A stretch of DNA of 64,000 nt. Source: Arthrinium phaeospermum. Taxonomy: Eukaryota > Ascomycota > Sordariomycetes > Amphisphaeriales > Apiosporaceae. The translations under genes and the position numbers were made by a program. Where the stretch lies: positions 1,736,001 through 1,800,000 of the forward strand of contig QYRS01000012.1 of the NCBI GenBank assembly GCA_006503535.1, in the 5' to 3' direction. How positions within the stretch are numbered: the first letter of the stretch is position 1; each line of letters begins with the position of its first letter. The notes beneath the pieces were generated by a model. That model saw nothing but the letters and a program-made list of their open reading frames with translations, was not told the origin of the DNA and did no database searches. This document shows, in pieces, positions 11,024 through 22,117 of the stretch.

Positions 11024-13747
11024 ATGGACTCGACATCGCAGGCAAGCGCCCCTATCCCTCGATACAGCAGCAGTCACAGTCAGACCCGCCACCAATCCCG
11101 CCGCAACGATCTGTCGCTCGATCCGTTGTCCTTCTACGACCAGCCCCGCGGCCATAGTAGTGCTACCGACCACAGCAACCGTGTCACCGTACAACCGGCT
11201 TCCCCAGAGGTCATCTCGTCCCTGATCACGAGCCTATCTGTCATCTCCAAGCCCGCCAACAGCCTCTTCGACGGCCCACCCACACTCCCTACGCCCACAT
11301 CGCCAAGCGACGGTAGCTTCGGCGTCGAATACGGCTCCTTCCAGTTCCCACCCTTGTCCAGGCTAGAAGGGGGTTTCTCTCGACGAACTCGCCGCCTCAC
11401 CACCCATCATCCGTACATCAAAACCTCCTTCCGGCCTCTCGGTAATAACCGCCCCCAAGTCTCCCAGGTCGCCGAGTCGTGAGGTATCGGGTGGTCTTAG
11501 GTCGCTGCTTCGATCATCGCGACCGTCCTCCCGGGGCTCTGAAGTATCGTCGCATGATGATACACGAAGTATAGGGAATCTTTCCGTCGAGCGAGGCCAG
11601 ACACCCGAGTTACACAGGCGAGCATCGCAGGATAGCAGCTGGGGCCGGAAGAGTAGCCGGAATCATAAGAGTGGGATGTACATGAGCTCTAGGGAGCGCC
11701 TGCGAGCGAGTTCAGCGGAGCGCCAGCGCGGTACCACCGCAGCCGGTAGCAGTTCTGGGGCCCTGTCCCCAATAACCAACAGGCCAGATCCGTTCCTGGC
11801 CGAGCACCCGATCCGGGAGGAGCCATCGTTTTATGAGATCGCCTCCCACGGTCAGTTCCCAGGACGCAGCTCCTCACTCGACAACTACCACAACTCCGTT
11901 CCTTTCACGATCCCCACCCGCGATTCTTCCGTCCGGAAGTCAGGCTCAAATGTGAGGCGGGCATCCAACCGGCGACCGAAACGCGAGAGCGACGCCGGAT
12001 TCAACGACAGCATCCCGGAGCACGAAGAACATTACAACCGGTCGCGAGACGCTTCGGCGCCACCACCAATCGCTCGTCGTCACCAATCCTTTCCAGACTT
12101 TGACGGCGAGGCAAGAAGGAGGGAAGAATATCTGCGCCCGGAAATGCCGAACCGGTCGACCACGGCGGGGGGCCGCCACCCCCAAGAAGTTAATTATACC
12201 CATGCGCCCCATGCATTATCACCCGACGACGGTTTGGAAGACGGAGCGCCGTTCCCTTCAGTAGCCTCGAGTCGACGACGTAGTGCGCGGAGCACGGAGA
12301 GACGAAAATCAGGGCGCAACACGCCTGAACCCACCGAAACCCTAAACGCGAAGCGGAGCAGCTCCCGACTGACGCGGCTGTCTGGCAACAAAACCCCCGA
12401 GCCAGGCGATCGCCGCGCAACGACGCCCGACCCGCATGTCAGTGTTAGCTACGAAAGGCCAGAGAGTGCCGATTCGGTAGACGAAGCAGTCGAGTCTTAC
12501 CTCTGCTCTCCGCGCCTGTCGCAAAAGATTAAGCATCCGCAGACTGGTCGCGTGATATCGTTCTCCGAGGTTGGAGACTCTGAAGGCTCGGCCGTGTTCT
12601 GCTGCGTTGGCATGGGACTCACACGTTACATAACCGCATTCTACGATGAGCTTGCGCAGACGCTGAAACTACGGTTAATCACACCAGACCGTCCTGGTGT
12701 GGGAGACAGCGAGGCTTACAACGACGGCACCGCCACACCGTTGAGCTGGCCTGGTGAGTAGAGCCTTCGATACGCTTCTACATTTGTCCTTACTAACTTG
12801 GAACAGATGATGTTTACGCGATATGTCAGTCACTGAAGATCACCAAGTTTTCCATTCTCGCACACTCGGCTGGCGCCATCTACGCGCTGGCCACGGCCCT
12901 TCGAATGCCGCAACACATTCGGGGTCGGATTCACCTCTTAGCCCCTTGGATACCACCATCGCAGATGAACGTGTTTGGTGCCTCGCAAGCCATGCCTCCT
13001 ACCAATGCGATACCGACTTCGCAGCGCATCCTGCGGGCTTTGCCGACTCCGTTCCTGAAGGCCGCTAACAGCTCGTTCATGTCGGCTACGAGTAGCTCCA
13101 TCACCAGTTCGCTGCCCAAGACCCCACGCAGTAAAACCAAGCGGAAATCCGCGGCAGTCGGAAAGGAGAAACGTGACCTCACGCAAGCTTTGGAAAAAGA
13201 AAACCTGCCTTTGGAACTCTACTTGCCGGAAGGCAAAACTTCACCGCTCCTCGCGACAGAAAACATGGACCAGTACCGGCCGAACCCGGAATTCAATTCG
13301 CCGGAGAACGCCATTCTGGAGGCGGCGGCCGATGCCCTGGCAGACAAGGAGCGCCAGGTGAACTACGATACTCGATTGACGCACGCGATTTGGGACCTGG
13401 CTACGACAGGGGCGAACCCAGCAGTTGACCTGCTGGTCTGTCTCGAGCGGCGGCATACGGTCGGCTTCCGCTACGTCGATATCACGCGGCCGGTGGTGAT
13501 CCACCACGGGAGCAAGGATACGCGTGTTCCCGTCGAAAATGTGAAGTGGCTCGGCAAGACGATGAAGAGGTGCGAAGTTCGCGTGCTCGAAGGCGAGGGC
13601 CACGGGCTGATGGCCAGCGCTAGCGTCATGGGCACGGTGCTCATGGAGATTTCGAAGGAGTGGGAGGATTGGCTGAGAGTCACGGGGACATCAAAACGTG
13701 ACGGGGATCGAGAGCGAGGAAGAAGCTCGCGCGCGGGTGGGAGGTAA
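11024..13747 (+). CDS. Alpha/beta-hydrolase-fold protein with long disordered N-terminus, one frame break
   Basis: Exons are 11024-12753 and 12807-13747. The first 500 or so residues are Ser/Arg/Pro-rich and disordered. The C-terminal half is an alpha/beta hydrolase: VFCCVGMGLTRYITAFYDEL near the fold start, the nucleophile-elbow-like AHSAGA (GxSxG variant), an acid in HHGSKDTRVPVEN, and a histidine in EGEGHGLM. Frame 0 from the ATG fails at the G run 11369-11373 in GAAGGGGGTTTCTC. Removing one G gives VSLDELAASPPIIRTSKPPS and a continuous 889-residue protein through the stop. Substrate unknown. It is fungal-specific in appearance and may act as a lipase/esterase-like enzyme or have lost activity. 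The ATG at 11024 opens MDSTSQASAPIPRYS, a plausible start. Confidence 0.78.
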
Positions 13748-15718
13748 AGCAACTGACTATGCTACATCGCTTTGGTGATGAATGAGCTGTGCCGTGTCTG
13801 TGAGAGGTACTCTTGGGAAGGAACTGAGCCCATCCATTCCCTTGGCCGGGCCCTTCGACAAAGTCAAGCTGGCGGGAACGCCATGTGGATGTGTCTGATA
13901 TTGTGTGTAAGCATGGGGAGATGGGAATCTCCGGCCATGTACGACGTTTTTTCATGTGTGGCTATTGTATTTGCTGTTCAGGCAAAGTAGCTGTTGCGGT
14001 GAGCCATATTGTGGTACCCGCTGTTGATGATATCCCATTTGTATGGAGCCCTCTTTTTGTTGTACGTATTGAGGAGTGGAAAGTAACGTAGCCTACGACC
14101 CGAGCTACATACTCGTATTGTTAATGTACTAATACCGTTTCAATGTCAATGAGTCCTTTTTCTCATCCATACTTGGGCACGCCCACTCGCCTCGCTTGCG
14201 GCGGGATTAATTTGGCAGTGAAGTGTCGGGTGGTTAAACCGGGACAAGAAGAAAAAGGGGTGAAGAAAAGGAGGTCAGTCATTGGTGCGGCTGTACGCGG
14301 CTTCAAACTGTCGTGTGTACGTACTCGGTGCGGCTTTAGGTGGGTTGGTTGATTTTGGAAGAGTGAAAGAGAAAAAAAGAGTCAAAGAAGAAAAATCGAA
14401 TTCAACCTCCTGAGACATAACCTGGCAAGGCCAGATGCGGTATGTAGATGTTAGATTGGATCGGGGCAAGCAGGTACGTGTATGTAGGAAATTGAATGGG
14501 GCGGACGTTTCCATCACGATCCCAACGGCGGCAAGCACCGAACGGAAGCTCACGATCGAATGGCCAGTCGTTTCGTGGTCGTGGGCGTGGTCCTGCAGCA
14601 TATCCACCGAGCCACACCTCTAAAGGGAACTCTATGCGACAGAGCCTCCAGTAGCCGTCGAGCCAATCTAAGAGCTCGGCCCGCACCCGTGTCTTTTTCC
14701 CTCTGTCTCTGTGCCAGCGGGTACCATGAGACAGCGCAGGTGGCAGGTTCCAATGTTCCAGACTCGCAAAGGGGGCTTCTCGAACACCTGAGCACATCCT
14801 CGCTGCTGCTCCGTGTAGAAGCCTAGTTGCATCGCGAATTGTGGGCTCGGGTAACAAGAGTGTGGGCTGGATGATTAAGCCGCTGAGAGCCGCTCCCCAA
14901 AACACCTGCAAAATGGCTGAAGCCGGGCTCCACTCCAGTCACGAAGTTTTCGAGTTTTTGCTCGAAATTTTCGAAACCATGGGTTCGGCTGTCACAGCTG
15001 TCACCAGCTAGCCCGGATTGAGACCCGAAGCCTTGCTCGTGGCGTAGGGGGACAGCCGCCATTGGTCGCCTGCCTTGGAAGAGGGTAGAAAATTCAAAGG
15101 ACCTAGCAGTTAGGGGGAGTGGGTTCAACTGACTCCATTTCAAGCAGATTCTAGCGGGCTCCGGTCCTCTCTCTGGGTAAGTACAGTAAAACAAGTCTGC
15201 GGGCGGGATGATCGATCAATACACTGAAAGGATCGCTTTCAGCCCTGTGAGTAACAGCGGGAGGGAGCGGTTTGCTGGAGGTACTGTACCGCTGTACCTG
15301 CTGTACGCCCCATCAATGCGCCCTACCAAGAAGTTTTTTCTCTTCGCTATTTCGCGGGCGCCAGGCCGGGATCTTCAGGGTCGTGCGGCCTCTGATTGGC
15401 TGGCATTACAAGGTACATGCCCCGAAACGGCGTAGCGACCGTGCAAACCCGAGACGACTGCTCCTTATTGCGACAGGTTTCCATGTTTTTGCGTGAGTGT
15501 TTTTTTAGATGCCGCCGGCGATTCAATGGTCATTGGACCTCGTCGCATAGTCACCATGTCGTTCCACGTTTTACGTAAGGGCCCAGGCAGCTGACGACGG
15601 CCCCAAGCTGGTTTACCTAATTGCCAGCAAATTTTTCCTAACAACAATACGACGAATGGTCTGTCCAAGGCGTGCTCGTACCAAGTACGTACTTCGTGAG
15701 TTTGTAAGGCGAAAGGAG
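13748..15718. other. Intergenic, no gene recognised
   Basis: It contains the 3' region of the hydrolase gene and, at about 14947-14970, a small hairpin (TTTCGAG, six-base loop, CTCGAAA). A minus-strand frame of 169 codons at 14402-14911 lacks any protein-like pattern. Confidence 0.45.
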
Positions 15719-15990
15719 ATATATAAGATGGGGGATCGCCATGGGGATACAGACGATTTAGAAGGTCCGAATCAGCATCAAGCATCAAACAACTACCACA
15801 CATTCACACACTAGCATCTTCAGCTTTATATACCTCCGAAGTTCCATCTTCTTATCTATCATCTACTCCAAGAGCCAAGTCAACTAGTCTCAACCAGCCA
15901 ATCACCGAGCTCTGATCTACCCGACTTACACGCAACATCACACCACTCTTATCTATCACCACCACCAACCAACCACAACAAATCACAAGA
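15719..15990 (+). promoter_or_regulatory. TATA box and CA-rich leader of the 107-aa protein gene
   Basis: ATATATAAG at 15719-15727 is a good TATA element. It is followed by CATCAAGCATCAAACAACTA and a C/A/T-rich, G-poor leader up to ATG 15991, the layout typical of strongly expressed fungal genes. Start-site position is inferred only. Confidence 0.55.
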
Positions 15991-16314
15991 ATGCCTTCCA
16001 CCATCATGGCCAACACCACCAAGACCGGCTCGTCCGGCAAGGGCCTCTGGTCCACCATCAAGCGCGCCGCCAAGGAGCACCACCAGTCCGTCAACGCCGC
16101 CTACTCCACCTTCTACGGCATGGGCACCACCGGCATCACCAGCCAGAACAGCAGCCGCGCCAGCTCGGCCGCCACCACGCCCACCGCCTCGCAGGCCGCC
16201 TCCCCGCACGCCTCGCCCCGTACCTCGGCGGAGCACGGCAAGCGCACCCGGGCTCACCAGCAGAGCCTCAACGCCTCCGTCTGGGGCCTCTACGGCGCCA
16301 GCGAGGCCCGCTAA
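15991..16314 (+). CDS. Small Ser/Ala-rich protein with a duplicated motif, function unknown
   Basis: Intronless, 107 residues. It opens MPSTIMANTTKTGSSGKGLW, and a second ATG at residue 6 is possible. A short basic amphipathic stretch WSTIKRAAKEHHQSVN is followed by YSTFYGMG. After a Ser/Thr/Ala/Pro linker the protein ends with a related copy, AHQQSLNASVWGLYGAS. The two copies share an xHQS-hydrophobic-NA core and an aromatic-YG end, so the protein seems built from two repeats around a flexible linker. Strong codon bias (almost only C/G third positions), a TATA box and an A/C-rich leader suggest high expression. I do not recognise the family. Confidence 0.75.
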   Translation: MPSTIMANTTKTGSSGKGLWSTIKRAAKEHHQSVNAAYSTFYGMGTTGITSQNSSRASSAATTPTASQAASPHASPRTSAEHGKRTRAHQQSLNASVWGLYGASEAR

Positions 16315-16995
16315 AGCAACATCGGCGGATGCATCAGAGGCAGCTGGCTCTTTCTCTTCTCTGTGCTTACAGCACTCTCACTCTTCGCCACTCTCTTCTT
16401 CTTTCTAAGGGAGGGGGGAAAGATGGCAAATAATTCTTGACATTCTTGCGAATGATACCCAGAGGGACAGACGGAATTGGTCCAACACGGTGGAAAATAA
16501 TACTTAGTGGATATACAATGGCGATTTGCTATGTAAGGCGTTGGGGATAATAAAAAAAATCAGGGGAATAGCAAACCGCTGGGGACAGGACAGCGAGAGA
16601 CGGGGATCGTCATGGTTTAGATAGAGGATTATTCTTTTTCATGAATAATTCAAGACACTAATACTTCAACTCAACTACTTGCTTCTTTCGGTGCAACAGT
16701 GACTGTAATTTTCTATCTTTGTTTTGCTTTGGGTGCTAGTCGCAAAAGGATCTTAGCTTTGGTTCGCTCTAAGTCGTGATGACTAAGAAAAGGGGGAGGA
16801 TCAGGGGCTCTCAAGACCCACTTCAAGACTCATATGACTTATAGTACTCATCCATACTACAGTTTGGGCAACCTGCAAATATTGTCATCGAGACCGAGCT
16901 ACCCCGAGAGCTTTCAAGGATGCAAGTTGGTTTCACTTGGTACTCAGGGAGGCTTTCTCGTCATCATTGCCTGGAATAGATGTCTACGGCGCCAT
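16315..16995. other. Intergenic, 3' region of the 107-aa gene
   Basis: AT-moderate sequence with no open frames of note; it probably includes the 3' untranslated region of the preceding gene. Confidence 0.5.
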
Positions 16996-17065
16996 GCTAT
17001 TGATGAATACTAATAATGGTTGACATTTCAAGGCTTGTCAACCCTTATTAGTATTCATCAGTAGC
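16996..17065. repeat. Near-perfect 29-bp inverted repeat (foldback)
   Basis: The left arm GCTATTGATGAATACTAATA (from 16996, arm continues to 17024) is the reverse complement of 17037-17065 with two mismatches. A 12-nt spacer (17025-17036) separates the arms. It would form a long hairpin in either strand. It lies between two plus-strand genes. It could be a small foldback/MITE relic or a transcription-termination structure. Confidence 0.9.
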
Positions 17066-17372
17066 CTACCATACCGGTTGTTCATACCACTGAACTGTGT
17101 AATTGGAAGTGGTTCGGGGCATACCTAGGTGTAATGTCTGCTTTGCCCCTTTTCCGCAATCGAATGCTACCAACCCCACCTAGGACAAGTGCAGTTGGTT
17201 CAAATGACCACCCCTTGCATGAGCCTGTCAGGCAATGATCAACTGCAAACCACTCCAGGTCAGTATTGTCCCCCATTGGAATTCCAATGCCAAAAAATCG
17301 GGATATCGTTTACGAGCTCACGATACTATTGCTTCCCGCAGTGGTCAAGTTCGATCCCGGGAACGTCCCAAG

Positions 17373-19019
17373 ATGAGTGTCAAAACATCTCAGGCCATCT
17401 TGGCACTCAGACAGACATTACCGAATGCCCATTTCGTCACCCCCGGTACAACTGACGAATACCAATCACTCAATGACAGTTATCTCTCGGGTTTTGAGAG
17501 TGACCTGTCCCCTGCCTGCATATTCCTTCCCAAGTCCAAGGAGGAAGTCGCCGCCTTCGTCCAGACTATTCGCCCGTTCGTTGGCGACGTCCAGTTCGCC
17601 GTAAGAGCCGCCGGACGACAGCCTTTGCCTGGGTGCGCGAATGTGCAAGACGGCATTACTGTGGATCTTCGATCGCTGACGGGCGTCGAAATTCGAGACG
17701 GTATTGTTCAAGTCGCTGCAGGGGAATCTTGGGGCGCTGTCTACGAGTATCTGGAGCCCCATGGCTTAGGAGTCACTGGGGGTAAGTCGATGACATGTGG
17801 GATCGGAGGGCTGGCAACGCAAGGTACGTATGTGCCAATCAAGGCAGAGTTGTCTACAAAACACAGCTGATATCATTCTGATGGTGGCTAGGTGGTCTCT
17901 CCCTCTTCTCGACTCGGGAAGGCTTCATATGCGACAACGTTGTCAACTTCGAGGTTGTCGTCGCTTCGGGCGAGATCCTCAATGCTAACGCCAAGGAGAA
18001 TCCGGACCTTTGGGTCGCCTTACGCGGCGGTGGCAATAATCTCGGTGCGTGACCCGATGTGATCTCACTATATGCTCTCTTTGTGATGAAGTCTGAGCTA
18101 ACCACTCCACCAGGCATCGTTACCCGCTTTGACTTCCGCACGTTTAAGCAAGGGCCCATCTACGCTGGTTTCGTGTGGTACTTCAAGCAAAGCTTCCCGG
18201 ACCAGATGGCCGCCCTGGTGAAAGAGCTCACGTCGGCAGATGCTAGCGTTGAAGCGCACCTCATGCTCAGCATCGCTTACGCCCAAGTGTTCGGCAACGG
18301 GAATGATGTCGTCTGCCTCAATCAGCTCTACTACACTCAGCCAGTCGAGGATCCTCCCGTGTTGGCCCCGTTCACCCACGTCCAACCCCAGAGATCTGAA
18401 ATGAACACCATGAAGATACAGACGCTTGTCGAGGCCACGACGGAACAGTCCGCCGCTGGACAGAGTATGATTAGGTATGCCATACGCCTCCTATGTTACA
18501 TGAGTACATGTAAGCTAACGAAAGGTTATCCCTAGGTGCTTGTATATGAATGTTTGCGTCAAAGCTGACGTCGAGACACTCATCACGGGCGGCGACATCT
18601 GGTGCGAAGAACTGGAACCAGTCAAAGAAGCCGCCGGTCTCATGTGCTCGTATACCCTGCAGCCGTACCCCGTGTCCCAGCTCCGAAAGACGAGCGTGAA
18701 CGGCGGTAACGTCTTGGGTCTCGACCCCAGCAATGGCCCCGTTATCAATGTGCTGCTGCTATCGTACTGGGCGGACAGGAAGGATGACGAGCGGGTCATC
18801 TCCTTCATGCAGAAAGCCCTGAAGCGGATCGAGCGCAATGCTAAGGATAGGGGCCAGTTGGCTCCGTTCATCTACTGGAACTATGCCTTCTCGGACCAGG
18901 ACGCTCTGCAATCTTACGGCGAGGAGAATGTGCAGAAGCTGCGGGAGGCTAGCAAGAAGTATGACCCTGACGGTGTGTTCCAGACAGCGTGCCCGGGTGG
19001 CTTTAAGCTGTTCAAGTAG
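17373..19019 (+). CDS. FAD-linked oxidase (berberine-bridge-enzyme-like), lacks the usual flavinyl-His
   Basis: Exons are 17373-17823, 17892-18044, 18114-18474 and 18536-19019, giving 482 residues. The start [10 protein letters not shown] was chosen because the PCMH-type FAD domain begins soon after; an in-frame ATG at 17235 would add 46 unlike residues. The FAD domain shows [64 protein letters not shown] and [16 protein letters not shown]. The BBE-type C-terminus shows YWNYAF and YDPDGVFQT. The position that normally carries the covalently flavinylated histidine (GGH..) reads [10 protein letters not shown], so that bond is probably absent. No secretion signal is evident. Substrate unknown; such enzymes oxidise sugars or secondary metabolites. 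Confidence 0.85.
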
Positions 19020-19165
19020 ACGCGCATGGAAGACTGGGTTCGCCACACTGCTACTATGTACGGTGTATTAAACTTTGTGATCGGGAGTATGCTGAGTCCT
19101 GGCGTGTTGATGGTGCCTACTTGGCGTGTTTTCTAGAGGTATAGGTATAGCTATGAGTGTGTAGT

Positions 19166-20690
19166 CTATTTTTCCGTTCTGATATTTGTGCAGGTACAAG
19201 GACCTACGTAAGCTAAATGACCACAATCTAGACAAACAAAGCCTCCCCGTATATGTTTGAAAGTAGTGTACTCGCCACAATTGCAGCACCCGTCTTGGTT
19301 TACTTTTAAGCTCTGTTTACGAAGTTGTAACATGAGACCGGTGCTTTCTGCCACAAGGTCTGCATCCTCCTGGGGCTCTAACTGGTCGTTTACTGCCTCA
19401 TGTTTTCTTTGTTCGGCGACAAGCTGCACTCTCGTAAATCCTGAGGTATCTTCGTCGTCGGACTCTTCCACTTCTGCGGACGGATCACAAGCTTCGAAGC
19501 GAGTCTTTTGGCTGTGCGGCTCAGTGGTAGTTGTGGATGACTCGTCGCTGGGATTTTGAACTTCTGTAATTCTCGTGTAGAACAAGCCACAACCCGCACT
19601 AGTTGAGATGTCAGTCAACCAAAAGTTGAAATCGCGGATTATGTGCATTACCATCGAGTCCCTTCACTTGTAGTCACGGTAGATGCCGAAACGCAGCTCG
19701 GACAGTTGGCGCCTTGAAGTGGTTCGTCCCCAGAGGTCAAGTTACTACTTCGGACGATGCTCATACTGACTTGACTACCAGGCACCATGGTTGATTGCCA
19801 TGAGATGTCGTAGCAAGTCCTTCGGCGCCTGCGGTAGTCTTGTAGCGCATATCGTCTGAGGGAGACACGGCGGAACCCCTGATCGCCTTTGACGCGCGTT
19901 ATCAAGAGGGCATTGAAGGCATCCCACCCATCGCCTAGTCTCAAGAGAACCGGCGCGACGCGGCCAGTGGCGTCCTGGAGCGTGACTTTCTCTTCCGAAA
20001 TAGCTCTTTCAACGGTTTTCGTCAAGTTCGTGAGCCTAATGCATAGATAAAGATGCATGAGTATGTTCATCACGGTCATCCGTCTCGCTTTGCTAAGCAG
20101 AGTGTCACTTAGGTTTTGAACGGAGCGCACAATGAGTCGACCCCTTTCGGCCCATGTAGCAGCATCGTTGCGTCGTGCTTCCTCATTCATTTGGAGCGTT
20201 TTCCTGGGGAGGTTAGGCCATTAGACAGAGCCCAGATGTTTTCAACGACTTACAGAGTCGCCATGTTTAGTATCACGTTCAATGATGCGCTATGCCCAAT
20301 CAATTTCATACGAAACTTGGTGATGTCGTCTTTCTCGGCAAGCCACATGACTTTCAGTGACGTTCGCTTCCAAATATTTCCATTTCTGTCTCCTAGCGAG
20401 GTCTTGTACTTTCGCAGTCGCATCGTGAACAGAGCCAATTCGGCTTGACAGCTGTCGATCGTCTTCTTCGCCCTCTCGTGCAGCAACTTTACGTCGGGAT
20501 TCGTCGCATGAGTATCGCATAATCGATGCGCCAGCGTCAACACCGTGCCTATGGTTTCCAGCTCGTTGGCTAACGAGCGGTAATCAGCAGCGGAGCCATG
20601 AGTGTCTCCGACTGCGTTCACAATGTCCTTGATTAAGATGCTTAAGGAAATGAAGTCGCCGAAGGAGCCAAACGTTGGTGAAAAAGACAT
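19166..20690 (-). CDS. Fungal ubiquitin-like-domain (ULD) protein with C-terminal Cys-rich motif
   Basis: Exons on the minus strand are 20690-20254, 20203-19652 and 19598-19166, giving 473 residues. The N-terminus (FGDFISLSILIKDIVNAVGD, then a helical region with ANELETIGTVL) resembles the N-terminal domain found ahead of fungal NLR-like and ULD proteins. The middle, ISEEKVTLQDATGRVAPVLL then GDGWDAFNALLITRV, matches the ubiquitin-like ULD pattern. The C-terminus holds a paired CxxC motif (CCNCGEY and VCLDCGH) and CTCT, a possible zinc ribbon, after an acidic EVEESDDEDTSG linker. Exact role unknown; related architectures occur in fungal recognition and signalling proteins. The start was chosen because MSFSPTFGSFGDF is the expected family opening; an upstream in-frame start at 20867 exists. 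Confidence 0.75.
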
Positions 20691-21380
20691 CTTGCACGGC
20701 TTGAAAAGCGCCGAGAGAGATCCGTTGGGTGGGTGCAAATCAAAGGTGAGAGTATTGGGTAAGGAGACGCTACGCTGCTTTAAAGAGTATGTCGGCAACC
20801 TCGTAGCATAGCCCAAGGCTTCCCGTCGGGCACAACTTGTGCAACCCAAGATGAGGCAGACTCGCATTACCTAGCGTTGAAAATCTAACCAGTTAGTACA
20901 TAGGTATTTGAATATCCATTATGCATGGCTACATGCAAGCAGCCGTCGAGCAAATGGTTCCTGTTAATTCAGAGCCTGTGGGCAGTTGCTGCCAGCATAT
21001 TCGAGGCTATCATCCTGCTACATGAAGGATAAGTGATACGTGTATCTGGAGCGGACCTCCCCGCCCCTTTTTTACAAAGCGAACAGTCTTCCATTTATTT
21101 GGATTCTATACATGTATGCAAAATGCAACCTGGCAGGCGACCGTGCCAAACACGGTCTGTTCAAGCACTTATTGCCGACAAGAAATGCGGCGGATTGGTA
21201 TTTGAGAAAACATGCGTCCTACTCCCTCCTGTACCCGCCTCAATATTCAAAGCTATGTTCTGTGTGTCTCACTATGGAGTCAGCATGGTCTTCTGCACCA
21301 TCAGCATCCTCCTCGCAATAAGAGACGCGAAAGGGAGAAGGGGTGGGGGCATGGCTAACCTGCCTCTGCTTAAGAGCAGG
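20691..21380. other. Intergenic, no gene recognised
   Basis: Upstream of the ULD-domain gene. No supported coding or RNA features seen. Confidence 0.45.
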
Positions 21381-21659
21381 CTAACCCTTGAACTTCTTCT
21401 GGAAATCATCGAGGGCTTTCTTCGCCCTGTCCTCGTGAGATTTGAAGCGCTGGGCCGGCTCTGAGTTGCTCGTCGCGATTTGCATGTGCATGTTCTCATG
21501 GACATAGTCGTCTGCCCGAGCTATGGACTGCTGTTTCTTTCCCATATTGGCGGCACGTCTTGCACTGTTAGCTTTTGCTGATGCCGCACATGATGGTAGC
21601 ACATTTAGAAATCCATACTTCTCGGATATATGCACATCGTATGAAGCTTGATCGCACAT
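21381..21659 (-). CDS. Possible small hypothetical protein (92 aa)
   Basis: A minus-strand frame from ATG 21659 to stop 21381. The C-terminal half (MGKKQQSIARADDYVHENMH, then a Lys/Asp/Glu-rich amphipathic end FKSHEDRAKKALDDFQKKFK) has believable protein composition. The N-terminal part is less convincing, so the true start may be the internal ATG near 21543. No family recognised, no introns needed. Confidence 0.4.
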   Translation of the reverse strand: MCDQASYDVHISEKYGFLNVLPSCAASAKANSARRAANMGKKQQSIARADDYVHENMHMQIATSNSEPAQRFKSHEDRAKKALDDFQKKFKG

Positions 21660-22117
21660 TTTGAATCTTGTTTCAAGGTATACTAGAAGATTGATGCGCG
21701 AATTCTGTGGGCTCGATCTTGTTGTTCACTATATGCCCAGGCATACGACGGATCTTGACGACACATACAAAAGGCCACAATATATACACGATGGCTTCAT
21801 CACCACACGAACCAATTCTGACACCTGCAATTTATATCTTCAAGTTGTGGCACATCGGCGGCCATACTGGTGTTCTTCTGCAGGCAGCTGTCTAACACAG
21901 CGGACCAGTTTGAGAAACAGGGGTTTGCAGCCAATCACAGGATTGCCCATACAGAAAGGCCGCCAATGTGCCGTAACTTCTCGATTCGCCAGCTGTGCCC
22001 CATTACCTACCCCGTCATTTACCCCGTCAAAAGCGAACTCATCAGCATTGCCTGGCAGTAACACGACCTTCTTCTGCGACATATCAGGACTGCTGAGTAC
22101 TTCGCCAACCAGCTACC

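Noticed and set aside
14402..14911. Minus-strand 169-codon open frame
   Set aside because: Composition and lack of splice context suggest chance.
14947..14970. Small hairpin TTTCGAG / CTCGAAA
   Set aside because: Seven base pairs in a low-complexity T/A stretch; likely chance.
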